Shown here one piece after another: positions 49,315-55,988 of a stretch of 64,000 nucleotides of DNA. The notes under the pieces are model-generated. The model was given only the letters and a program-made list of their open reading frames with translations. It was not told the origin of the DNA and did not search any database. Made by a program: the position numbers and the translations under genes. This DNA comes from Streptomyces chartreusis NRRL 3882 (lineage in GTDB: Bacteria > Actinomycetota > Actinomycetes > Streptomycetales > Streptomycetaceae): positions 7,117,001-7,181,000 of the forward strand of contig NZ_LT963352.1 of NCBI RefSeq assembly GCF_900236475.1. Reading direction: 5' to 3'. Each line of letters starts with the position of its first letter. Within the stretch, counting starts at the first letter, position 1.

Positions 49315-50025
49315 TCAGCGCAGCACCGCCGCCTGAACGCCCAGCAGATCGAACAGGGCCCGCTCACCGGCAGCCGTCACCTTCACGGCCCGCTCGGAGC
49401 CGATACGCACGCACCACCCCGTGTCCAGGGCGTGCCGGCACAGCGCCGCTCCCGCGACGCCCGCGAGATGAGGCCGGCGTTCGGTCCAGTCGAGACAGGC
49501 CCGGGCCAGGGGGCGCCGGCCACGCCGGTCGAGGCCGATACCGGCCGACTCGAACCACGCCAGCGCGGCGTCGGTGAGCGCGAACCCGGTCTCCTGCTGC
49601 AGCAGCCCGCGCGCCGTCAGCGCGTCCGTGACCGCGATGCCGAGCCGCCCGGCGAGATGGTCGTAGCAGGTGCGGCCCCGGGCCATCGCCGAACCGGCGC
49701 TGGACTCCCGCAGGTTCCGCGGCCGTACGGCCGTACCCGGCGCGACCTGCGCCGCCAGGTCCTCCACCAGCTGCGCGACTCGCGCGTCGGCCAGCCGGAC
49801 GTACCGGTGCCGGCCCTGCCGCTCCTCGGCGAGCAACCCGCCCGCGACGAGCCGGCCGAGGTGCTCGCTCAGCGTCGAGGCGGCGACACCCGCGTGCCGC
49901 GCCAGTTCGCTCGCGGTCCAGGCCCGCCCGTCGAGCAGCGCCAGCAGGCACGCGGCCCGGGTCTCGTCCGCGAACAGCGCCGCCAGCCGGGCCAGGGCCG
50001 TGGCCTGCGGGTCTCTCGTCGTCAT
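49315..50025 (-). CDS. ArsR-type winged-helix regulator
   Basis: A 236-aa protein. The N-terminal ArsR HTH reads ALFADETRAACLLALLDGRAWTASELARHAGVAASTLSEHLGRL with the RHRYVRLAD wing. The C-terminal half is a second helical region (about 100-230) with Cys residues at RGRTCYDHL, ARACLDW, ALCRHAL and GWCVRIG, longer than in simple ArsR proteins; these could bind metal or a thiol-reactive ligand. Start ATG 50025. It lies upstream of the DMT gene on the same strand, 106 bases away, and is a candidate regulator of that transporter. Confidence 0.82.
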   Translation of the reverse strand: MTTRDPQATALARLAALFADETRAACLLALLDGRAWTASELARHAGVAASTLSEHLGRLVAGGLLAEERQGRHRYVRLADARVAQLVEDLAAQVAPGTAVRPRNLRESSAGSAMARGRTCYDHLAGRLGIAVTDALTARGLLQQETGFALTDAALAWFESAGIGLDRRGRRPLARACLDWTERRPHLAGVAGAALCRHALDTGWCVRIGSERAVKVTAAGERALFDLLGVQAAVLR

Positions 50026-50081
50026 GTCCCCAGCATGGAACACGGACTCTTCGGCCGCCGCCGAAGTGTCCCGCGATGGTG

Positions 50082-50723
50082 CTACGCGCTCCGCCGCACC
50101 TGCTCGTACTGCCGTGCCAGCCCGTCGAGCAGGGCCGTCAGCCCGGTCTCGAAGGCCCGCTCGTCGATCTTCTCCTGCTGCTCCGCGAGCAGATGGGCCT
50201 GCTGGAGATGGGGGTAGTCCGCAGGGTCGTAGGCGCTCGCGTCGTCCACGAATCCCCCGGCGAAGGAGCCGAGCGCGGAACCCATCACGAAGTAGCGCAT
50301 CAGCGCGCCGATGGACGTGGCCTGGGCCGGCGGCCAGCCCGCCTCGACCATCGCGCCGTAGACGGCGTCCGCCAGGCGCAGCCCGGCCGGGCGGCGGCCG
50401 GGGCCGCGGGCCAGCACCGGGACGATGTTCGGGTGGTCGCGCAGCGCGGCCCGGTAGGAGACGGCCCAGTCGTGCAGCGCGGTCCGCCAGTCCCGGCCGT
50501 CCTGGAACATCGTCAGGTCCACCTGGCCGCTCACGGAGTCGGCGACCGCCTCCAGGATCTCGTCCTTGGTGCGGAAGTGGTTGTAGAGCGAGGGCCCGCT
50601 GACCCCGAGTTCGGCGGCGAGCCGACGCGTGGAGACGGCCGCGAGGCCCTCCGCGTCCACGAGCGCCCGGGCCGTCTCGACGATCCGGTCGGTGCTGAGC
50701 AGGGGCTTGCGCGGTCGGGCCAT
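50082..50723 (-). CDS. TetR-family regulator (TetR_C_1-like)
   Basis: A 213-aa repressor. The HTH lies at AVSTRRLAAELGVSGPSLYNHFRTKDEILEAVA; the C-terminal domain (WRTALHDWAVSYRAALRDHPN) is of the classic TetR type. ATG 50723 or 50732; no ribosome site is evident for either. It is divergent from the acyl-CoA dehydrogenase with an AAACTAGC palindrome between them. A matching palindrome occurs before the aldehyde dehydrogenase operon 6.5 kb away, which suggests a small regulon. Confidence 0.87.
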   Translation of the reverse strand: MARPRKPLLSTDRIVETARALVDAEGLAAVSTRRLAAELGVSGPSLYNHFRTKDEILEAVADSVSGQVDLTMFQDGRDWRTALHDWAVSYRAALRDHPNIVPVLARGPGRRPAGLRLADAVYGAMVEAGWPPAQATSIGALMRYFVMGSALGSFAGGFVDDASAYDPADYPHLQQAHLLAEQQEKIDERAFETGLTALLDGLARQYEQVRRSA

Positions 50724-50749
50724 GGCGCACATAGTAGGGCTGCCGATCG

Positions 50750-50768
50750 AAACTAGCAGTGCTAATTT
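50750..50768. promoter_or_regulatory. TetR operator, tetR/acyl-CoA dehydrogenase divergon
   Basis: AAACTAGCAGTGCTAATTT is a 19-bp palindrome (16 of 19 symmetric) in the gap between the divergent genes; 15 of 21 bases align with the site at 44149. Confidence 0.7.
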
Positions 50769-50800
50769 AAATGTACGGCTTTCAAGTGGAGTGGCTTGTG

Positions 50801-51952
50801 GTGAATCTGGAGCTCAGCGAGGAGCAGACCGCCGTACGGCATCTCGCCCGGGACTTCGTCGAGCGCGAGATCGCCCCGCACGCCGTCGCCTGGGACCGCG
50901 CCGAGGAAGTCGACCGGGCGATCGTCAAGAAACTCGGCGAGGTCGGTTTCCTGGGCCTGACGATCGACGAGGAGTACGGCGGCTCGGGCGGCGACCACCT
51001 GGCGTACTGCCTGGTCACGGAGGAACTCGGCCGGGGCGACTCGTCCGTGCGCGGCATCGTCTCCGTCTCCCTGGGGCTCGTCGCGAAGTCCGTCGCCGCC
51101 TGGGGGAGCGAGGAGCAGAAGCGGCGCTGGCTGCCGGGGCTCACGTCCGGCGAGTCGGTCGGTTGCTTCGGCCTGACCGAGCCGGGCACGGGCTCGGACG
51201 CCGGCAACCTCGCGACGCGGGCGGTGCGGGACGGCGAGGACTACGTCATCAACGGCACCAAGATGTTCATCACCAACGGCACCTGGGCCGACGTCGTCCT
51301 GCTCTTCGCCCGCTCCACGGGCGCCCCCGGCCACAAGGGCGTGTCCGCCTTCCTGGTCCCCACCGATACGCCCGGCCTGACGTGCCGCACGATCCACGGG
51401 AAGCTGGGGCTGCGCGGCCAGGCCACGGCCGAGCTGGTGCTGGAGGACGTGCGGGTGCCCGCCTCGGCGCTGCTGGGGGAGGAGGGCAAGGGCTTCTCGG
51501 TCGCCATGTCCGCCCTCGCCAAGGGCCGGATGTCGGTCGCCGCGGGCTGTGTCGGCATAGCCCAGGCCGCACTGGACGCGGCCGTGCGGTACGCGGGCGA
51601 GCGCGAGCAGTTCGGGAAGACCATCGCCCGTCACCAGCTGGTCCAGGAACTGATCAGCGACATCGCCGTGGACGTCGACGCCGCCCGGCTGCTGACCTGG
51701 CGGGTCGCCGACCTGATCGACCGCGGGCAGCCGTTCGCCGTCGAGTCGTCCAAGGCCAAGCTGTTCGCCTCGGAGGCGGCCGTCCGCGCCGCGAACAACG
51801 CGCTCCAGGTCTTCGGCGGCTACGGCTACATCGACGAGTACCCCGCGGGCAAGCTGCTGCGGGACGCCCGCGTGATGACCCTCTACGAGGGCACGAGCCA
51901 GATCCAGAAGCTGGTCATAGGGCGGGCGCTCACGGGCGTTTCGGCGTTCTGA
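50801..51952 (+). CDS. Acyl-CoA dehydrogenase
   Basis: A 383-aa FAD enzyme introducing the alpha-beta double bond in acyl-CoA. CFGLTEPGTGSDAGNL and YVINGTKMFITNGTWADV are the FAD/substrate signatures; the catalytic Glu lies in YEGTSQIQKLVIGRAL at the C-terminus, as in short/branched-chain enzymes. GTG 50801 (NLELSEEQ) has GGAG 9 bases upstream; GTG 50798 and ATG 50771 are in frame. A TetR operator lies just upstream and a strong terminator just after. Confidence 0.93.
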   Translation: MNLELSEEQTAVRHLARDFVEREIAPHAVAWDRAEEVDRAIVKKLGEVGFLGLTIDEEYGGSGGDHLAYCLVTEELGRGDSSVRGIVSVSLGLVAKSVAAWGSEEQKRRWLPGLTSGESVGCFGLTEPGTGSDAGNLATRAVRDGEDYVINGTKMFITNGTWADVVLLFARSTGAPGHKGVSAFLVPTDTPGLTCRTIHGKLGLRGQATAELVLEDVRVPASALLGEEGKGFSVAMSALAKGRMSVAAGCVGIAQAALDAAVRYAGEREQFGKTIARHQLVQELISDIAVDVDAARLLTWRVADLIDRGQPFAVESSKAKLFASEAAVRAANNALQVFGGYGYIDEYPAGKLLRDARVMTLYEGTSQIQKLVIGRALTGVSAF

Positions 51953-51970
51953 GTACATCCCTGAGTACGT

Positions 51971-52000
51971 CGGCGGATGTGGCGCGGGCCACCTCCGCCG
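51971..52000 (+). terminator. Terminator after acyl-CoA dehydrogenase
   Basis: CGGCGGA and GTGGC pair with GCCAC and TCCGCCG around a GCGG tetraloop, giving a 12-bp stem with one mismatch. Confidence 0.75.
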
Positions 52001-52013
52001 GAAGCTTGGCGCC

Positions 52014-52277
52014 ATGAGTGACACACCGGGCAGCAAGCAGAACACGGCCGCCTTCTACGGCCAGGCCGTCGCCTCCTTCGCCGTCGCCATGGCGGCCACC
52101 GCGATCGGCATCTACCAGCTGAGCGCCGACGCCTGGGTACGGGGCTTCCTCGCCATCGCCGTTCTGTACCTGGTCACCTCCTCCTTCACCCTGGCCAAGG
52201 TGATCCGGGACCGGCAGGAGGGGACGGCGCCCTCTCCCTCTCCCTCGCCCTCGTACACCTCCTTCGAGAAGCGCTGA
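52014..52277 (+). CDS. Small YiaA/YiaB-type membrane protein
   Basis: An 87-aa protein with two membrane helices (FYGQAVASFAVAMAATAIGIYQL and FLAIAVLYLVTSSFTLAKVI), matching the YiaA/YiaB two-helix domain. The tail is Pro/Ser-rich (coded by a short CCCTCT repeat) and cytoplasmic. No ribosome site is obvious. Function of the family is unknown. Confidence 0.75.
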   Translation: MSDTPGSKQNTAAFYGQAVASFAVAMAATAIGIYQLSADAWVRGFLAIAVLYLVTSSFTLAKVIRDRQEGTAPSPSPSPSYTSFEKR

Positions 52278-52299
52278 GCGGGCGCACCGGGCGGTCGCA

Positions 52300-52315
52300 C
52301 TAAGCGAGCGCTCAC
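52300..52315. promoter_or_regulatory. TetR operator upstream of tetR (CTAAGC class)
   Basis: CTAAGC-GAGC-GCTCAC keeps the left arm and half of the right arm of the perfect palindrome at 53501, and lies 46 bases before the tetR start. Confidence 0.5.
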
Positions 52316-52360
52316 CTTCGGCGGTATGGTGTTGTCCCTGTCGGTGGAGAGGGGCGAGTG

Positions 52361-53005
52361 ATGAGTACGGCGGAGGAGACGGCCGGCGGCGAGGCGCAGG
52401 CGTGGGGCGAGGTCACGCCCGACGCGGCGCGACGGCTGCTGATCGCCGCGGTGGAGGCCTTCGCCGAGCGCGGGTACCACGCCACGACGACCCGGGACAT
52501 CGCGGGTCGCGCCGGGATGAGCCCGGCCGCGCTCTACATCCACTACAAGACCAAGGAAGAGCTGCTGCACCGCATCAGCAGGATCGGGCACGAGAAGGCC
52601 CTGGAGATCCTGCGGACGGCGGCCCGGCGGGAGGGCACCGCACGCGAGCGCCTGGCCGGCGCGGTCAGCTCCTTCGTACGGTGGCACGCCGGTGGACGCA
52701 CCACCGCCCGGGTCGTCCAGTACGAGCTGGACTCGCTCGGTCCGGACGCCCGCGCCGAGATCCTCGCGCTGCGGCGGCAGTGCGACGCCGAGGTGCGGGG
52801 AATCATCGAGGACGGCGTGGCGGCCGGTGAGTTCGACGTGCTGGACGTGAAGGGCACGACCCTGGCCGTGCTCTCGCTGTGCATCGACGTGGCCCGTTGG
52901 TTCAACGTGGACGGGCCGTGGACGCCGGACGAGGTCGGCGCGCTGTACGCCGACCTCGTGCTGCGGATGGTGGGGGACGGGGAAGCGCCCCGGGGTCAGA
53001 GGTAG
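52361..53005 (+). CDS. TetR-family regulator (KstR2-like)
   Basis: A 214-aa regulator. The HTH is YHATTTRDIAGRAGMSPAALYIHYKTKEELLHRI; the C-terminal domain (TARVVQYELDSLGPDARAEI) resembles the TetR_C_37/KstR2 group that controls acyl-CoA metabolism. GAGAGGGG precedes the ATG. It is convergent with a MaoC hydratase gene (10-base overlap), and CTAAGC palindromes lie in front of both genes. Confidence 0.85.
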   Translation: MSTAEETAGGEAQAWGEVTPDAARRLLIAAVEAFAERGYHATTTRDIAGRAGMSPAALYIHYKTKEELLHRISRIGHEKALEILRTAARREGTARERLAGAVSSFVRWHAGGRTTARVVQYELDSLGPDARAEILALRRQCDAEVRGIIEDGVAAGEFDVLDVKGTTLAVLSLCIDVARWFNVDGPWTPDEVGALYADLVLRMVGDGEAPRGQR

Positions 53006-53457
53006 TAGCGGGAGACGGACTCGGCGACGCACACGGGCTTGTCGCCGCCCTCGCGTTCCACGGTGAAGGCGACGGTCACCTGGACGCCGCCGGGCACGTC
53101 GTCGACGGCGCTGATGGTCGCGGTGGCGCGGAGCCGGGAGCCGACGGGGACGGGGGCGGGGAAACGGACCTTGTTCGTCCCGTAGTTGACGCCCATCTTC
53201 ACGCCCTCGACGGAGATCAGCTGCGGTCCGAAGAGGGGGAGCAGCGACAGCGTGAGATAGCCGTGGGCGATGGTGGTGCCGAAGAGACCCGCGGCGGCCT
53301 TCTCGGGGTCGACGTGGATCCACTGGTGGTCGCCGGTGGCCTCCGCGAAGAGGTCGATCCGCTTCTGGTCGATGTCGAGCCAGTCGGTGTACCCCAGTTG
53401 CTCGCCCACCGCCGACTTCAGGTCGTCGACGGACGTGAAGATCCTCGGCTGTGCCAT
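52996..53457 (-). CDS. MaoC-family (R)-specific enoyl-CoA hydratase
   Basis: A 153-aa hot-dog fold dehydratase. The catalytic Asp-His pair lies in ATGDHQWIHVDPEKA, followed by TTIAHGYLTLSL, the hydratase-2 motif. It would hydrate enoyl-CoA to (R)-3-hydroxyacyl-CoA. It is a single gene whose promoter carries a perfect CTAAGC palindrome (53501-53516), and is convergent with the likely repressor gene. Confidence 0.9.
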   Translation of the reverse strand: MAQPRIFTSVDDLKSAVGEQLGYTDWLDIDQKRIDLFAEATGDHQWIHVDPEKAAAGLFGTTIAHGYLTLSLLPLFGPQLISVEGVKMGVNYGTNKVRFPAPVPVGSRLRATATISAVDDVPGGVQVTVAFTVEREGGDKPVCVAESVSRYYL

Positions 53458-53500
53458 GTCCCGGCCTCTCGCGTCAGGAAGTCTGCGTGCGCTTGAATCT

Positions 53501-53516
53501 CTAAGCGACTGCTTAG
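53501..53516. promoter_or_regulatory. TetR operator upstream of maoC
   Basis: CTAAGC-GACT-GCTTAG is a perfect 6-4-6 palindrome 44 bases before the maoC start and 50 bases before soxR, so it may affect both. Confidence 0.7.
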
Positions 53517-53565
53517 CATGGTCGGCCGGGAGAGTCGTGTCAACGGACTGGGTAGGGTTCGCGGG

Positions 53566-54030
53566 GTGCCCCAGATTTCAGAGAAGATCCACGAGCTCAC
53601 GGTCGGCCAGCTGGCGGCGCGCAGCGGGGCCGCCGTTTCCGCCCTGCACTTCTACGAGTCGAAGGGCCTGATCAGCAGTCGCCGGACGGCCGGCAACCAG
53701 CGCCGGTACGCGCGTGACACGCTGCGCAGGGTCGCCTTCATCCGGGCCGCGCAGCGGGTCGGCATTCCGCTGGCGACGATCCGCGAGGCGCTGGCGGAGC
53801 TGCCCGACGAGCGGACGCCGACCCGGGAGGACTGGGCCCATCTCTCGGAGGCCTGGCGCTCGGAGCTGGACGAACGCATCAAGCAGCTGAACCGCCTTCG
53901 TGATCACCTCACCGACTGCATCGGCTGCGGCTGTCTCTCCCTCGACACCTGCGTCCTCTCCAACCCGGGCGACGCCTTCGGCGAGCGCCGGGCGGGGTCG
54001 CGCCTGCTGGTGGACAAGGGGCGCGGTTAG
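53566..54030 (+). CDS. soxR: Redox-sensing MerR-family regulator SoxR
   Basis: A 154-aa activator that senses redox-active compounds. MerR HTH at LTVGQLAARSGAAVSALHFYESKGLI, a dimerisation helix, and the [2Fe-2S] motif C118-x2-C121-x-C123-x5-C129 (CIGCGCLSLDTC). GTG 53566 gives the usual start PQISEKIHELTVG. It matches the S. coelicolor protein I recall as SCO1697. In Streptomyces SoxR turns on genes for handling redox-active pigments, mostly located elsewhere; no soxS follows. Confidence 0.95.
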   Translation: MPQISEKIHELTVGQLAARSGAAVSALHFYESKGLISSRRTAGNQRRYARDTLRRVAFIRAAQRVGIPLATIREALAELPDERTPTREDWAHLSEAWRSELDERIKQLNRLRDHLTDCIGCGCLSLDTCVLSNPGDAFGERRAGSRLLVDKGRG

Positions 54031-54059
54031 CGCCTGCTCGCCGGTGGTGTCGGGGCCGC

Positions 54060-54154
54060 GTCGGGGGGTGTCCGTCCTCGGAACGGCGCGATGGGGCCCT
54101 ATACCGACTGACTGGCGTTGACGCGCCAACCGCTGCGGGCGGACACCCCCCGAC
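54060..54154. mobile_element. Possible MITE-like element with 15-bp terminal inverted repeats
   Basis: GTCGGGGGGTGTCCG (54060-54074) and its exact complement CGGACACCCCCCGAC (54140-54154) bracket 65 bases, which include a small stem TGGCG/CGCCA near 54113-54128. No open frame. It may be a short non-autonomous mobile element or a repeated extragenic palindrome, or a terminator for soxR and the convergent BKACE gene. No target duplication was identified. Confidence 0.45.
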
Positions 54155-54285
54155 ACGTCCCCTTCCGTGCGTCGGCGGCTGCGGGTGCGTCGTGGCTGCC
54201 CTAGCTGCGGGCAGTCGTGCCGCTTGGGGCGGCACGGGTGGGCGCAGCGGCACCCCGCAGCGCCGGGCTGCGCAACCCCCCGGCC

Positions 54286-55026
54286 TCAGCCACGACGCCG
54301 GGCGCCTCGCCGACCGGCCTCGTACTCCACCAACCCCGCCGCGACCAACTCCGCGTTGGACCCGGCCCGCCTCCCGTCCGGCAGAACCAGCACGTCCTCC
54401 ACCCCGACCCGCGTAGCCAACCCCAACCGCCCCGCGAGCCGCAGCACAGGCCACGCACCCCCGTCCTCCCCGTGCAGCAGGACAGGACGCCCGTGCGCGG
54501 CACCAAGGTCGGACAACAGCCCCCGCGCGGAAACCACCGCACGGGCGGGGTCGGTGTCCGTCACCTCGGCCAAGACCCGCAGCACCTTCGGCCCCAGCGG
54601 CGAGGCGGCGAACCGCTCCGCACCGTCCGTCCCGGACCAGATGCCGGCCTCCACGCCCACCCCGAGATCGAGGAGCAGGGCGGCAACCTCCTCCGCACCC
54701 GGCTCATGCCAGTTGACCGAGGCGTGGTCGGGCAGGACGGTCCAGCTCCGTATCCGCTCCAGCCTGGCGGCGGTGTCCGGCTCGGCCCATGCCCCCGTGG
54801 TCACACCCACCGGCACCGGCACGCGCGAGCGAATCGCCGACAGCGTCTCCGTGAGCACCCTGGGCGACAACGTGTCCCGCCCGCACGGCGTCTTGGGATG
54901 GACATGGATGTCCGTGGCCCCGGCCGCGACCGCGTCGGCGGCGGACTCGGCCATGGACTCGGGAGTCAGCGGCACCGCCGTACCGTCGGCGGCGGTCCGC
55001 GGACCGTTCAGACACACCTGCACCAT
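54286..55026 (-). CDS. BKACE family protein (DUF849, 3-keto-5-aminohexanoate cleavage-like)
   Basis: A 246-aa TIM-barrel enzyme. The zinc-binding IHVHPK (His-x-His) follows an ADAVAAGATD helix, and VQVCLNGPR opens the barrel. BKACE enzymes split beta-keto acids with acetyl-CoA. It is about 25 residues shorter than typical members, and the usual third-strand metal ligands are hard to place, so activity should be treated with care. ATG 55026. A single gene near soxR; substrate unknown. Confidence 0.75.
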   Translation of the reverse strand: MVQVCLNGPRTAADGTAVPLTPESMAESAADAVAAGATDIHVHPKTPCGRDTLSPRVLTETLSAIRSRVPVPVGVTTGAWAEPDTAARLERIRSWTVLPDHASVNWHEPGAEEVAALLLDLGVGVEAGIWSGTDGAERFAASPLGPKVLRVLAEVTDTDPARAVVSARGLLSDLGAAHGRPVLLHGEDGGAWPVLRLAGRLGLATRVGVEDVLVLPDGRRAGSNAELVAAGLVEYEAGRRGARRRG

Positions 55027-55119
55027 GTCTCGATGGTGCCAGTCACCACTGACAGCCGGCCCCGGCGACGACAGTGGGGGTGCGGCATCCCCGGCGCACC
55101 CCCCGCGCACCCGCATTCG

Positions 55120-55722
55120 TCAAGCCGACACCAGCAGCCTCGCCCGCCTGGCGTCCGCCAGGGACTCGGGCGTCAGCACCGGACGCGGCACCAGGATTCC
55201 GCAGTCCGTGCAGACCGGACCCGCCGAAGGCTCGTGGTCCAGGTCGTACTTCCAGGCGAGTCGCTCCCCGCCGCACACCGGGCACGTCGAGCCCGGCTCG
55301 CGCTCCAGCGCGGCGATCAGCCGGCGCAGCACCTCGGCCAGCGGTTCACGGGGATGGACCGCCGGATCGTCGCACCACGCCACGCCGAAACCGCCCCAGG
55401 TCAGCCGGTGCCAGTCGTCCACACTGCCCGGCCGGCGCAGTCCGTCGTGCTTCTCCTTCTTGCGGCGCTCGGCGAACTCGACCTCGTAGGCCAGCCAGAC
55501 CGCCCGCGCCTCCTCCAGTTCGTCCAGTGCGGCCACGAGCCGCACCGGATCGGGGGACCGGTCCTCGGGACCGAACCCTGCCCGGGAGCACAGATGGTCC
55601 CAGGTCGCCCTGTGCCCGTAAGGGGCGAACCTCTCAAGGCACTTGCGCAGCGAGTAGCGCCGCAGTGCCAGATCGCACCGCGGATCGCGGACCTGTCTCG
55701 CCAGACTCCGGAAACCGGCCAT
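55120..55722 (-). CDS. Unknown protein with zinc-ribbon/HNH-like C-terminus
   Basis: A 200-aa soluble protein rich in Arg and acidic residues. The C-terminal part holds CPVCGG, then KYDLDHEPSAG and CTDCG, i.e. two Cys pairs with an Asp-His between, which recalls treble-clef His-Me-finger nucleases (endonuclease VII-like) but the Asn of the CN ending is Gly. The N-terminal two-thirds are helical with no known motif (RKCLERFAPYGHRATWDHLCS). No ribosome site is clear at ATG 55722. Cargo or nuclease function is unproven. Confidence 0.6.
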   Translation of the reverse strand: MAGFRSLARQVRDPRCDLALRRYSLRKCLERFAPYGHRATWDHLCSRAGFGPEDRSPDPVRLVAALDELEEARAVWLAYEVEFAERRKKEKHDGLRRPGSVDDWHRLTWGGFGVAWCDDPAVHPREPLAEVLRRLIAALEREPGSTCPVCGGERLAWKYDLDHEPSAGPVCTDCGILVPRPVLTPESLADARRARLLVSA

Positions 55723-55988
55723 CGTCCTGCACCTCCGTCACACCTGCACCTGTAATCCGGTCACTTCGGCGTCGTCGTAAGGACGTCGCCGAATAGACGT
55801 ATCGACAAGCGAATCGGCTCCATCCGATTTCAAATGGCCTCCATAAGCCGTCCGACGAGGCCCGTGAGTCGACTGCCGTGGTTCGTGTGCCTGTTGTGCT
55901 GACTCCAAAAAGTGACGCTTGCTCATCTTCAATCGCGGGGATACCGGCGGTAACATCCCGCCCACCCCAGTCGGGAGGAGCCCCCCAC

